A DNA stretch of 64,000 nucleotides from Pyropia yezoensis (lineage: Eukaryota; Rhodophyta; Bangiophyceae; Bangiales; Bangiaceae), in assembly GCA_009829735.1 (NCBI GenBank), contig CM020620.1:6712545-6776544 (forward strand). Reading direction: 5' to 3'. The notes beneath the pieces are model-generated. The model ran no database searches, had not been told where the DNA came from, and saw only the letters and a program-made list of their open reading frames with translations. The stretch's first letter is position 1. The number at the start of each line of letters is the position of its first letter. This document shows positions 22,055 to 32,289 of the stretch, piece by piece. A program made the translations under genes and the position numbers.

Positions 22055-23449
22055 GCCCCCCCCCCAGCCGGTGCCACAGGCCGCCACCAGGGCGTCCACG
22101 TCCCCGTCGGCGAGCGCCCAGCCCGGCCCGACGCCCACCCGGTACAGCGCCAGCGCGGCGGAGAAGCGGGTGGCGAGGAAGAGCGGGTGGCGGGTCTTGT
22201 GGCGGATGTTGGGCGCCCGGAGGTAGCGCAGAAGGCCGGTGGCCGAGTTGGTCACCGCCTCCACCAGGGGGGTGCCCCCGACCGACACCCGCCGCGCGTA
22301 GGGGCGGCTGAAAGCCGACGGGTCAAACGCCCCAAAGTTGACCACATCCCCGCCGCACCCGCCGCCGCCGCCACCGCCGACGACGACGCCACCCCCACCG
22401 CCGCCCCCACCGCCGCCGCCACCGCCACCACCAACAGTGGCGGCGCTGCCGCCACTACCGCCACTGACAAGGCTGCCCCCGCAGGCGCCACCACCGCCCA
22501 CAAGCACACTGCCACTGCCGCCGCTGCCGCCGCGGCCGTTGCTGGTCTTGCTCCCCGCCGACATGGTCGACGGCGCCACCGACAGCGCGCCGCCGCCGCC
22601 ACCACCGCCCCCCCGACCGCCGCCGCCGACGCCACTGTCACGGCCGTCGACGGCGGCACCACCACCACCAACGGCCGCCGCGGCGGCGGCCGCTGCGGCG
22701 GCGGCCGCCGCCACCGAGTGGTGGCTCCAACGCCGCTTCCCCGGCGTGTGCCGCCGGCTGTACGTCCGAAACGGGGAGGAGGCGATGGAGACGAGCAGCA
22801 CCCCCGGCGCCGGGGGTGCGCCGCCGCCGCCGCCGCCGCCGCGTGCGCCCACCGCCGACGCGATGCGGAGGACGAGGCGGAAGCGGCGGCCGTGGTAGGC
22901 GGCCGACGTGGCGGCCAGGCGGAGGCGCGAAAAGGTCAGCACCCCCGTCGCGTCCACCACCCGGTGCTGCACGTCCACCCCCGACCCGTCCGACGACACC
23001 AGCCGCACATCATCCATGACGGGTGCGTCGTCGTCGACGTTGCCGGGGCGCCCACCGCCAGCCGTGCCGGCCGACCCATCCGCCGCCGCCGCCGCCGCCG
23101 CCGCAGCCGCAGCCGCAGCCGCCGCGGCGGCGGCGGCGGCCGTCCCGTCGGGCCGGTCCACCGCAATGGTCAGGTACGCGCGGGCGCCCGGCCCAATGAT
23201 GCCGCCCGCCGCGCCAGCGGCGCCCAGCCGGACGGTCACGTCGGGGAAGCGCCAGCTCTTGCACCACTGCCACTCGGCGCGCCGCTTGTTCCACGTCAGC
23301 GGCCGGCTGAGCGTCACCGCCAGCGCCGCGGCGGTGCCCGCACACCCCCGCGGGGGGGGCGCGCGGAGCACCTCCACCTCCGCCGCCGTGGGGGGCGGGC
23401 ACGCCGCCGCCGCCGCCCCTGCCGCTGGTGCGTCACCACCGGCGGCGGC

Positions 23450-23482
<33 letters not shown>

Positions 23483-23893
23483 CGCCTTGACCGCCGTCGC
23501 CGACGCGGATGGCCCCGCCGGGACGGGGGGCAGCAGCCGGGCGGCGCAGGGGGACCAGCCAAAGGGCTCGGCGCCGCCCATGTCGGCGGCGGAAAAGGCG
23601 GCGCCCGCCGCGACCGCCGCCTCCCCCGCCGCCTCCGCCGCCGCCATCGCAGACGGGTCGACGGGCACCGCTGCCGTCGCCGCCGCCGCCTCCGCCGCCG
23701 CGGGTGGGGTGGCCGGCGGGTGGGGTGGGGCCCCCCCTGGCGGCCGCCCCCTGCCGACAGCGGGGGTGGCACCCCCCGCCACCCCCGACAGCACCGCCTC
23801 GGCAGCGGCGGTGGCGGCCGCCGCGGTCGCCGCGTCGGCCGCCCACGCGGCGGCGTAGGCCGCCGCCACCCCCCCGTCGCCGCCACCGCCACC

Positions 23894-23925
<32 letters not shown>

Positions 23926-25636
23926 CCCCCCCCGCACCGGGGGCACCCCGCCTGCCGCCGCCGCCGCCGCTGCCGCCGCCGCCGCCGCCCACCGTCAGGG
24001 CGGGGAGTGGCGGCGGCAGCAGCACCTCCATTCGCCCCGCGTCCGTCGGCGGCAGCCGCCCCTCCCCACCCGCGGCGGCCCGCCGGGAGCCGCGGCCACC
24101 GCCCCCGCCGCCACCGCCACAGGTGGCCCCACCCCCCCCACTCCCTCCCCCACCCCCCCCCCCCCCCCCCCCGCCCCCCCCTCCACCGCCGGCAGCGACC
24201 GCCGCGGCCACCCCCGCGGCGGCGCCCGCCGCCGACCCAGCGGCGGCGGCGGCACCCGCCGCGGCGGAAGCCGCACCCGCCGCGGCGGTCGGTACGCCGC
24301 CCGGCGGGCGCGCCCGCTTGGCCACGGGCGGCGCCCACAGCGACGGGCCGCCGCTGCCGCTGCCGCTGCCACTGCCGCTGCCGCTGCCGCTGTCGCCACT
24401 GCCACTGCCGCTGCCACCGCCGCTGCCGCTGTCACTGCCGCCGCCGCCGCCGCCGCCGCCACGCTCCCGGCCACGGCCGCCGCGGCCGCCGCTGGCCACA
24501 TCAGCGGCCGCGTCAGGCGTGGGGAATGCGGCCGACGCCGGCGCGCCACGCCCCCCACCGCCGCGACCCGGCGGCTCGGCATCCGCGGCCGCCGGCACCA
24601 GCCACTCGCTGATGTCGGCCGACGCAAACGGGGAGAGGTAAGAAAAGATGGACCCCGACGGCGGCGGCGCCGCCGCCGCCACCGCCGCTGCCGCCACACC
24701 ACCGTCGTCGTCGCCTGCCCCACTGCCGCCGGCGGGGACCTTGTACGGCGGCGCCTGCTGCTGGCAGGGGTGGCCCGCGATGAGCGCCGCCGCCGCGCCA
24801 AGCGCGGAGGACATGCCAGACCCCGGTGGTGGGGGGGCCGGCGGGGGGGCGGGTGGCCGCCCGGGTGCCACCCCAGCCACCCCCACCCTCATTCCGCAGC
24901 CGTCACCACAGCCGTCCCACCCGCCGCCGCTACCCGCCGCCAGCTGCCCCGCGGCCGCCGCGACGAGCGAGTCGCCACCACCACCACCGCCACCGCCACC
25001 ACCCTCTCCTCCTCTACCACCACAGCCGCCACCGGAAGGCAGCGGGGGTGCCGGCACACCCGCTGCCGCCGCCCCCGCGTCCTCCCAATCCTCCTCCTCC
25101 GCATCCTCCTCGGGAAAGCCAAACAGGAAAGGAAAGGACGACAAGGAGATGCCCTCGTCAAAGCCCCCAAGGTCGGCGGTGCCGTCCAAAGGCGATGACA
25201 ACGCCGCCGCTGCGGGCGTGCCCAACACCGCCTCCATGGGCGTGTCGCCTCCGCCGCCGCCGCTGTTGTCCCCACCGTCCACGCCCGTGTCGGTGCCGCC
25301 GGGGGGGGGGGGAGGGGGGAGGGCGGTGAGGAGGAGGTGGGGGGGGGAGCCCCACCGCCGGGCAGCCGCCGCCGCCGCCGCCACCGACACCACCGCCGCC
25401 GCCGCCGCCACTGCCACCACCGACGCAGCCGCTCATGCCGACGCCGCCGCCGCCGCCGCCGCCGCCAAAGTCGTCCATGGCCACGTCGCCCCCGCCGTAG
25501 ACGCCCGCGGGCATCCGACAGGGGGTGGCCCAGCAGCGGCCGCGGCTGTGGGGGCTGCACAAGGGAAACGGCCGCGCGGGGAGCACGGCGCTATCGCCCG
25601 GCCGCCCGCCCACACCCGCGGGGGCACACGGTAGGC
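19782..25636 (-). CDS. Giant Ala/Gly/Pro-rich protein of unknown family, frame-disrupted
   Basis: Minus-strand coding signal runs for almost 6 kb. Normal-looking, non-repetitive segments are separated by poly-Ala, poly-Gly and poly-Pro: an acidic N-terminal region (LSSFPFLFGFPEEDAEEEDWEDA, near 25070-25160), WNKRRAEWQWCKSWRFPDV (about 23240-23295), RFRLVLRI and PFRTYSRRHTPGKRRW (about 22720-22890), PNIRHKTRHPLFLATRFSAA (about 22150-22220), WVLTLVPAAEAK (near 21970-22000), PAGWVRVTDTARLRRVYAAR (near 21660-21720), and a helical C-terminus ending FGGGELHALAMSRLWGG at 19782. These lie in different frames, and the switches fall near long C/G tracts (about 22027-22062, 21746-21767, about 21000, 25300), pointing to sequence-length errors or short introns. 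The beta-rich block ending in PFRTYSRR is reminiscent of Ig-fold transcription-factor domains, but this is only an impression. The start is uncertain (25420 in one frame, up to about 25480-25636 in others). Confidence 0.6.
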
Positions 25637-27960
25637 CGTGGGAGGGGAGCAGGGGATGGGCGCGTTGTGGGGGTGAGTGGGTCAGGCGGTCAGTCGCCCC
25701 CCGCCCGTCGTCGTCGACGACGACGACGGCAACGGTCAAGTGGGGAATGCAAAAGAGGGTGGGGAGAGAGGGGTGGGGGGGATAATCGGCGTCCGGTGGC
25801 GGCGGCGGCGGGTCGTTACCGGATGCCACCCCCAACGCCTGTCTAAGTTGGCGTGCACGGCGGCGTAGGGATGTCCTGTACACGTGAGCGCAGCGTGGGC
25901 GTCGTGTGCGTGGCCAGGGGACACCAGGCGAAGTAATGCTGGTCTGACCACACAGGCGCGCAGGGGTGGCGCGGGCGGAGGGGGGAGCGCGGCGGGGACG
26001 AGTAAACGCGCACGCCGCCCTCGTCGGACGGCCGTGTCCCGCCAGCCAACAAAGGGCGGGGGGGGCGGCACAACGGTGGGCCGCGGGCGGCCGCAGAGGG
26101 TGCACCAGAACGAGGGGGATTCACCGGCCGGGATGAGTGGGGGGGGGGGTGGGGGGGTGGCAGGCAGGATATCAGCCGATGGCAGCTGGGGGTGCGGCTC
26201 TGTGGAACGAACGGGCGGGGAGCGCCGGTTCGGCGGCGGGCGGGACACTCGCCGAGGTGGGAGGAGGGGGTTGGTGCCTGTGGGGAGGAGCGCAGGCGGG
26301 GGGGACGCGGCGGAACCCACAGCCCCAGACCACGACCGTCCGTGGATGGATCGCCGCGAAGGCAAGAGTCCCCGACACGCCGATGGGAGAAGGGGCGAAA
26401 CGCCAACGTCGTGGATTCTGGAAAGTCCCCCTCGTTGTGATTGGCTGAGGGCGGCTGTACGGCGGCCGTTTGGCCATTACGGGCGTGGCACGTGCGGGTG
26501 ATAGCCAGGATTCACTGTAAAGGGACGGGGTATGTAGGGGCTGCAGGGGTGGGGGGGCAGGTCGCAGACAGTAGAGCACCCGCTCGCGTGTGGGCGGTCG
26601 CGCATCGAGGCGCATGGCAGGGGAGGAGGGGCGCCAGTCGAGCTGTTGCCAATATGGCCTGCCCATGGAACAGGCGGAGGGGGTGGTGGGGGGGGCGGTG
26701 GGGCAAGGATCCACGAGCTGCCGACCCCCCCCACGCCCGCCCCCCGGGCGGGAGGGGCCAAAGGCAACCACGCGGCTCTTGCCGTGTGGGCGGCCGCGCA
26801 CCCGCCAGCACGTTGACGCCTCAGCGGCGCGCGGGCCGCCATACATAACAAACGTCCGAACCGGCACGCGCCTGCGCGTGTCAAAGCGGGCGGTAGAGCG
26901 AGCGCGTCGGTCCTCTGCACGCGCCCCTTCGTGCGGGACGCCCGTGCCGACGTTTTGGCCACAGACCGGCGTCTGTGGCCACTATCGGCCCGGGCGGGCT
27001 GGCGTCCTCGCCACGCGAGTCCAAGAATGGAACATTCCGTGGGACGTTGTCGGGTCGGCGTAGACAAAACAGAAAGACGTTCCAAAAGCAGGACAGCCGC
27101 ACGTTGGGTGAACGTGGGGTCACTATGAAATCTTGAGATGTGGGCCGGTGGACGTGCTGTACACTCCATCAAGGACGCCCTAGTCAATTGGAATGGAGCC
27201 CTCTCGTGACCGCTCTTGTTATGAAGGACAAGGGGGGTGTCTGCAGCAAGGAGACATAATCTGCAGATATTTCTTTGGATCTCGAGGGACGGGGCGTGCC
27301 TATGGAATGTTCTAGCTCGAGTCGAGGTATGATCTTGGATGGGCTCTCGGGCGATGCTCACCGCACGCCTTTTGGCTGGTGGACGGGCGTGGACTACAGA
27401 ACGAGCCTCGGCTGGCAGTAGATAGTTATGTAGCGGCAGCGGTGGCTGGGTTGTGACCCTCACCGACAAGAGTGGGAGCGCCCCTCGGTGGGAGGTGAGC
27501 CGCCCGCCTCTCTACCCTGCAATCGTAGACAACACGATGACCAATCAAAGCGGGTGTATGGCCCCACCCAGGGAGCGGTGTTGCCAGATACACTAGGATG
27601 TGGTCACGCCCAATTAAGGCCTGCTTCACGGGTCGGATGCTTTACACATCTTTCAACTTATGTGGCGCCCGCACAGTGGCTGAGACGTGATTCGCGACCA
27701 TATATTTATCTTTGCCAATCCGTCACCAATTATCATCACGCCCAGGACACACTCTGGAGCGCGGTCGCCGACAGACCAGGTTTGGATTTGTCGTCGAATT
27801 GATCCTCACTGCACGCGGTGGCGCCTTCCGCCACCTGCCCTCACCTTTCCCACCGGTGATGCACCCGTGATGCACCACCCCTCACCTGTCCCATCCTTTT
27901 TATACCGACCTTGTGCCCCTCTACGAAGCCATCCCAGCAGTACAGCACAAGCAGCCGTGT
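25637..27960. other. Unassigned intergenic region
   Basis: 5' flank of the giant gene, then lower-GC DNA from about 26850. A minus-strand frame open over 26477-27469 lacks an ATG near its start and has no domain, so I do not call it. CCAAT-type pentamers occur (e.g. ATTGG at 26440-26445, CCAAT at 27541). A TATACC-containing TTTTTATACC lies at 27896-27905. Confidence 0.4.
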
Positions 27961-27962
27961 GA

Positions 27963-28373
27963 ACTGCTTCCCTTCCCTTCCGCGGAGCTCCTCATTCTAT
28001 TGGCAGTATTGGCCTCCATGGCGAGCAGGGCATTGAGGCCTGGCACGGGCACATGAATCAGCATGCGGACGAGTACCCGGCCGCGAGCGAGCTGGAGTCC
28101 GCGTCGATGAATCTTCGGGCCATGGCGCTCGCCCGGGACGCGAGTGACTCTCATCGATCGCCGCACACGCGGCGGTCACGTGCGGCACGGGGGGCGAGAC
28201 GAGCTACCAAGCCGCAGGACGGACGGCTGAAGGAGAACAAAGTCGCCGTACCCCTGTGCGACTCGACTGAGGAGCAGGCGGTTAAGGATGGCGAGAAGTG
28301 GGCTGGCTCTCAGTTTGAAGAGGCCGATCGAATTGCGTCTTCTTTTCTCTGCCGCATTGCTGGTTCCATGTAG
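27963..28373 (+). pseudogene. C-terminal relic of a DDE-type transposase
   Basis: The open plus-strand frame from 27963 translates to SIGLHGEQGIEAWHGHMNQH and continues with LESASMNLRAMALARD. This aligns closely with the YSEQGLEAWHGHFN ... LESCLAYVRRMAISR segment of the transposase at 62190-64000, and the charged tail (STEEQAVKDGEKWA versus VEKQTEEAAKWA) also corresponds. A TGA precedes it in frame at 27960 and I could not find the N-terminal two thirds upstream, so this is a truncated copy of the same family. The final Glu in the EAWHGH motif is retained. Confidence 0.8.
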
Positions 28374-28900
28374 GGAACGTACAAACCTTCTTGCTTTCTC
28401 GAACCATTGGCTTGAAAAATCCACCACAGCATGTCACCAGAGCTGTCCTGGCCGGGGTAGGCCCCTACACGTGGACGGACTTTTCATACACATGAGCTTC
28501 TTGCATCTGAAAATAGAAACATACTGACAGAGGGACTTGCAGCCACTCACACAAGAGGATTGCAGGGCAATATCCAACCAGAGCAGACCTGAGACCTCGA
28601 AACCCGTAAGGCAAGGAACGGCCTCTGTTAACTGGCCGTGCATCGGGGACAACGAGCCAGCGGACGTCGGGTTGCGACCGACAGCCACACCATGGTGTGG
28701 CTGTCGGTCACCCCACGTCGGTGACCGCCCCGTGTGCCAGTGCAGTCCACACCCGCAGTGCACGCGCGCCACGTCGATGGCGGCATGCGTTGGCCACGCG
28801 CGCGCCGCGGCACGAGAGGCCACGCTGGCCCTGCACCCGTGCACCTCGTCAAGGGTGGCCGGCTCTTGGCGCCAGGTCAGGGGTGTGTTCAAGCGGGCCC
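28374..28900. other. Unassigned region containing a perfect palindrome
   Basis: No gene recognised. The palindrome at 28676-28709 is described separately. Confidence 0.4.
28676..28709. repeat. Perfect 34 bp palindrome
   Basis: A 17-base arm GACCGACAGCCACACCA is followed immediately by its exact reverse complement, with no spacer and CCATGG at the centre. Weaker complementarity extends outwards (GACGTCGGG on the left, CCCACGTCGG on the right), giving an imperfect inverted repeat of about 28663-28722. It could form a cruciform, be a binding site for a symmetric dimer, or be the fold of a short transposon. Confidence 0.9.
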
Positions 28901-31649
28901 TGTCGGCGCCGCACACGTCCATGCCTAGTCCACTTTGGGAAGCAGCTGCTGCAGCGCTGCTGCTCGGGCGTGCGGTCGCGGCTGACAGCGCCGCGCCACG
29001 GAGCGCGACGCCACCGGCCGGCGCGTTGGCCGCCGCCTCCCCACACCGTCGGACAGCCCGGCCAGCGTTGTAGCTAGGTGGCTATGTACCGTCCGTCGGC
29101 TACCACGGGTAGCGATGCAACCATCCGTTGCGTTGGCTGCCTGCTGCCCCCCCTATCTCCCAGACACGCACCGCCGCCGCCCCGGGCGGCACTGGCCACC
29201 AGCTGCCTGCGGGGGGACTCCTACCGCACCGCATTGGCCATCGTCCTGAGGCAGCACCCCGCCACGGGCTTTGCGGCACACCTCCTTGCCAGCCGCCGCC
29301 GCCGCCCTCTGTCACGCCGCGCGCCCGCGTACCCCCCGCACCTTCATGCCTTGCATAGGTCGCCGCCGCCGGAAAGGTCCCCCAGTATTTACAAGCGTTC
29401 CCCGCCTCCCACTCGCCTCCACCGCTGCTGCCAGCCGCCTCGCGCTTCCCGCAACGGCGGTTGCGGTGGCAGTGTCCCACCCCTTGCTCGACAGCACGTC
29501 ACCCGGGGCCACGCGCCGGCACGCCAGGGCGGCCGCGCCCCGGCGGCCGCCGCCGCGTGCGGGGGGGGGGGGGGGGGGAGGGGGGGCGCCGCCGCCCCCG
29601 CCGTCGACGCCCTGCAGGCGCCGGCGGGGGCGCCCCCCCACCGCCCGCGCGACGGGCAGATGGGGTGGGGGCGACTCCGGCGGGGCCGGGCGCTTCCCCC
29701 CCGTCCCCCCACCCTCCCCCCCCCCCCCCCCGCCCCCCCCGTCCGCCGTCCCGGCCCACCTCTATATCGCTTCGCCACCGCCCCCACTGCCGTCGCCCCC
29801 ACCCGTGCGCGGGTGCCCCGGCGGCGAGCCGCTGGCGGGGACGGCGGCGGCGCTCTGCCGCGGCCGTCCCCTCTGCCGCCCGGCGCGGGGTTGGGCTGGG
29901 CTGGCCCGGCCGTGCCGTCGGCGGGGCCGCCCGCGGCAGCGGTGCCGGCAGACGGCCGCCGCGAGGGGCCGCCGCCACGTGGGGGCGGCCCGCCGCCGCG
30001 GCGGCGGGCGGCCGTCGGGGGCCCGCGCCCCCCCCCCCCCCCCCGGTCATGGCCCCCCTGTCGGCAGTGCGCCCACAAAGGGGGTGTGGCCGCCCAGCCG
30101 CCGCGCGGCCGGCCGCCCGCCCCCTCCCCCCCCGCGGCGTGTCCAGCGACGGGTGGGGCGGCGGCCGCGGGGGGAGAGGCGTCCCGTCCCCCACCCGCTG
30201 GTGCCGCCTCCCGCCTCGCGCGCAGCCGCCGCCGCCGGCGGCTGCCCCGCTGCCACCGCCGCGGGCGCCGGTGGGGAGGCCGGGCCGCTCCGTGGCGGCG
30301 GCCGCCGGCCATGGCGGGGTGGCCGTCGCCTTCTTGGGGGGCCCGCCCCCTGCGCGTGGCCGCCCGCCGGTCGTGCGGCGCCGGGACGGCCGGGCGGCCT
30401 GTAGGTACCGTCGGCCACGGCGGCCGCCATCGCGACGTGTAGGCGGGGAAGCGCCCGCGCCGCCGCCGTTGCCGTTGCCGCCGCCGCCGCCGACGCGCGC
30501 CGCGCGTGCGGCGGCCACCGCCGCGCCCTCCTGGCGGGTGACCTCCCCAGCTACCTGACCGCCACGGCCGCCGCCCCACCGCCGCCACGGTCGGTGGGCG
30601 CCCCCACCGCTGTCGCCACCGCCGTGGCCACCGCCGTTGCCATTGCCGTTGCGGTGTGGTGGGCCCGCCGCCGCCGCCGCCGCCGCCGCCGTGGCATCGT
30701 GGCAAATACCCCACTGGGGGGCAGACCAGCGGGGCTCCCCCACCCATGGCAGCTGCTTTGGCCGCGGAAACGCCTGTGTCCTCCCCGCCGTGGGCAATGT
30801 ACCGCCGCCTGCCCGGTGCCGCCGCCCGGCGGCCGCGGTGCCAAGACACGGACCCGCCGGGTTCGGCGCCACCCCCGGCGGGGCGCCCATCGTGGGTGGA
30901 CAGGGGCACCGCCGTCAACCCCCCCCCCGCCCCCCCCCCCCATGGCACCACCAGCGCGGGGTGGCCACGCGCGCGCGCACCTCTCCCCCCAGCGCCCTGC
31001 CCGTCCGTGTGGCGGGCCGAGGCGGCCGGCGGCGCCCCCGCGACGGGGCGCTCCCAAAACGGCGGCCAGGCGGCCGCGGCCGCTCCATGGCTGGCCGGCG
31101 GCGGATGGGGCGGCGGCCGCCGCCGCCGCATCATCCGCGCGCGGCCGGCCGCCGGCCGCCGCCGCCCCGTCCGCGCGCGGCCGGCCGGCCGCCGCCGGCG
31201 CCGCCGCCTGGCGGCGCTCTGCCACAGGGGGGGGGCGTCCGCAGCGGCACCCCCCGCTCCGCCGGCTGGCCCGTCGGCAGGGCCAGCCGGGGTGGCGCCG
31301 CCGCCGCCGCCGCCGCCACCGCCGCCCACCGCCGCCGCCGCCACCGCCGCGCCGTCGGCCGCCACATCCGCACCGCCGCCGTGACCGTCGCTGCGGCGGC
31401 CCCCTGTACCAATCGGTGATCCCCTACGGGTTCGACGGGAGGCGACAAGAGGGGGCGTGGGCTGACGGCCAACAGAGCCGCCGCCGCCGCCCGCCTGGCC
31501 GCCCGTCTGCCCGCGGCCGCCCTCCCCCCTGCGACCGTGGCGGGGCGGCGGCGGTGGGGATGCGCGGCGCCAGCCGACGGGGGGTGACAGAGGCGCCGTG
31601 GGCGTCTCAACGGGGGGGGCCGGTGGCCGGCAGTGGCACCGCGGGCGGG

Positions 31650-31682
<33 letters not shown>

Positions 31683-32165
31683 TGGGCAGACGCGCGCCCT
31701 CGCCGTCCGTCTCTCCACCACAAGGACGTACAGTACCGACACGCAGGGGGGGGGCAGGGGGCCAACACGCCGGGGACGCGGGACGGGGTACGCTGCGGCG
31801 ACGGCGGCTGTGGGGGCGGCGGCCGCGGCGGATGATTGGCGGCGGCGTGCGGCGGCCGCGTTGCCCCGCGCGTGCGCACTGCCGGCGTACGGCGAGGGGG
31901 GGGGGGGGGGGGCGGCCGCCAACGGGCGGCAGCGGGGGTGCACGAGGGCGCGCGCGGGGCGGCTGTTGGGAGGGGGGGCGGGGTGCACGGGCGGGAAGGG
32001 ACGCGACAGGGCACTCGCAGGGGGGGCAAAGCAGGGCGGCTGCTTGCGGGTGGGCGTGCGCCGGCGTCCCCAAACCCACCTCCCACGCCGTGGGCCTCTC
32101 TTGTATTCTTCCAACGCACTCTGGGAAAGAGGCCCGTGACTGGGCAGGGTGGAGCTCCGTAGCCT
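28901..32165. other. Low-complexity GC-rich region, open on both strands
   Basis: All six frames are open for hundreds of codons (for example plus strand 29078-30442 and minus strand 29389-32079), but translations are Pro/Ala/Gly/Arg-rich with no domain. The best arguments for a hidden gene are a possible membrane-like segment on the plus strand near 30590-30680 (alternating Ala/Val followed by Arg) and, on the minus strand, a TATATAGGC-like box at 32162-32170 about 85 bp before an ATG at 32079. Neither is enough to call a product. G tracts reach 31 bases at 31651-31681. Confidence 0.4.
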
Positions 32166-32289
32166 ATATAGCGATAACCCTCTAGGGTCGGGGGGGAAGG
32201 GAGGAAGCGGCTCGGATCTGCCACCCCCCAAGGCGGCACCAGCCGCGTCCCTCCTGCCCACCCGCCCTCGCACTGGAAAAAAGAGCACA

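Noticed and set aside
20957..25198. A 1413-codon open frame on the plus strand opposite the giant gene
   Set aside because: Its translation is Arg/Ala/Pro antisense sequence with no ordinary islands, whereas the minus strand has several non-repetitive segments. I treat it as a compositional shadow.
26477..27469. A 330-codon minus-strand open frame
   Set aside because: No ATG near its start, no domain, and it spans a composition change. It is more likely chance.
27896..27910. TATACC box as promoter of a small gene at 28053
   Set aside because: The frame at 28053 proved to be the C-terminal relic of a transposase, so the TATA-like sequence is not evidence for a new gene.
30590..30780. Resemblance to a cytochrome P450 N-terminus (hydrophobic Ala/Val stretch, Arg run, Pro/Gly-rich segment)
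   Set aside because: No I-helix, ExxR or heme-cysteine motif follows in any frame of the plus strand. Composition alone explains the likeness.
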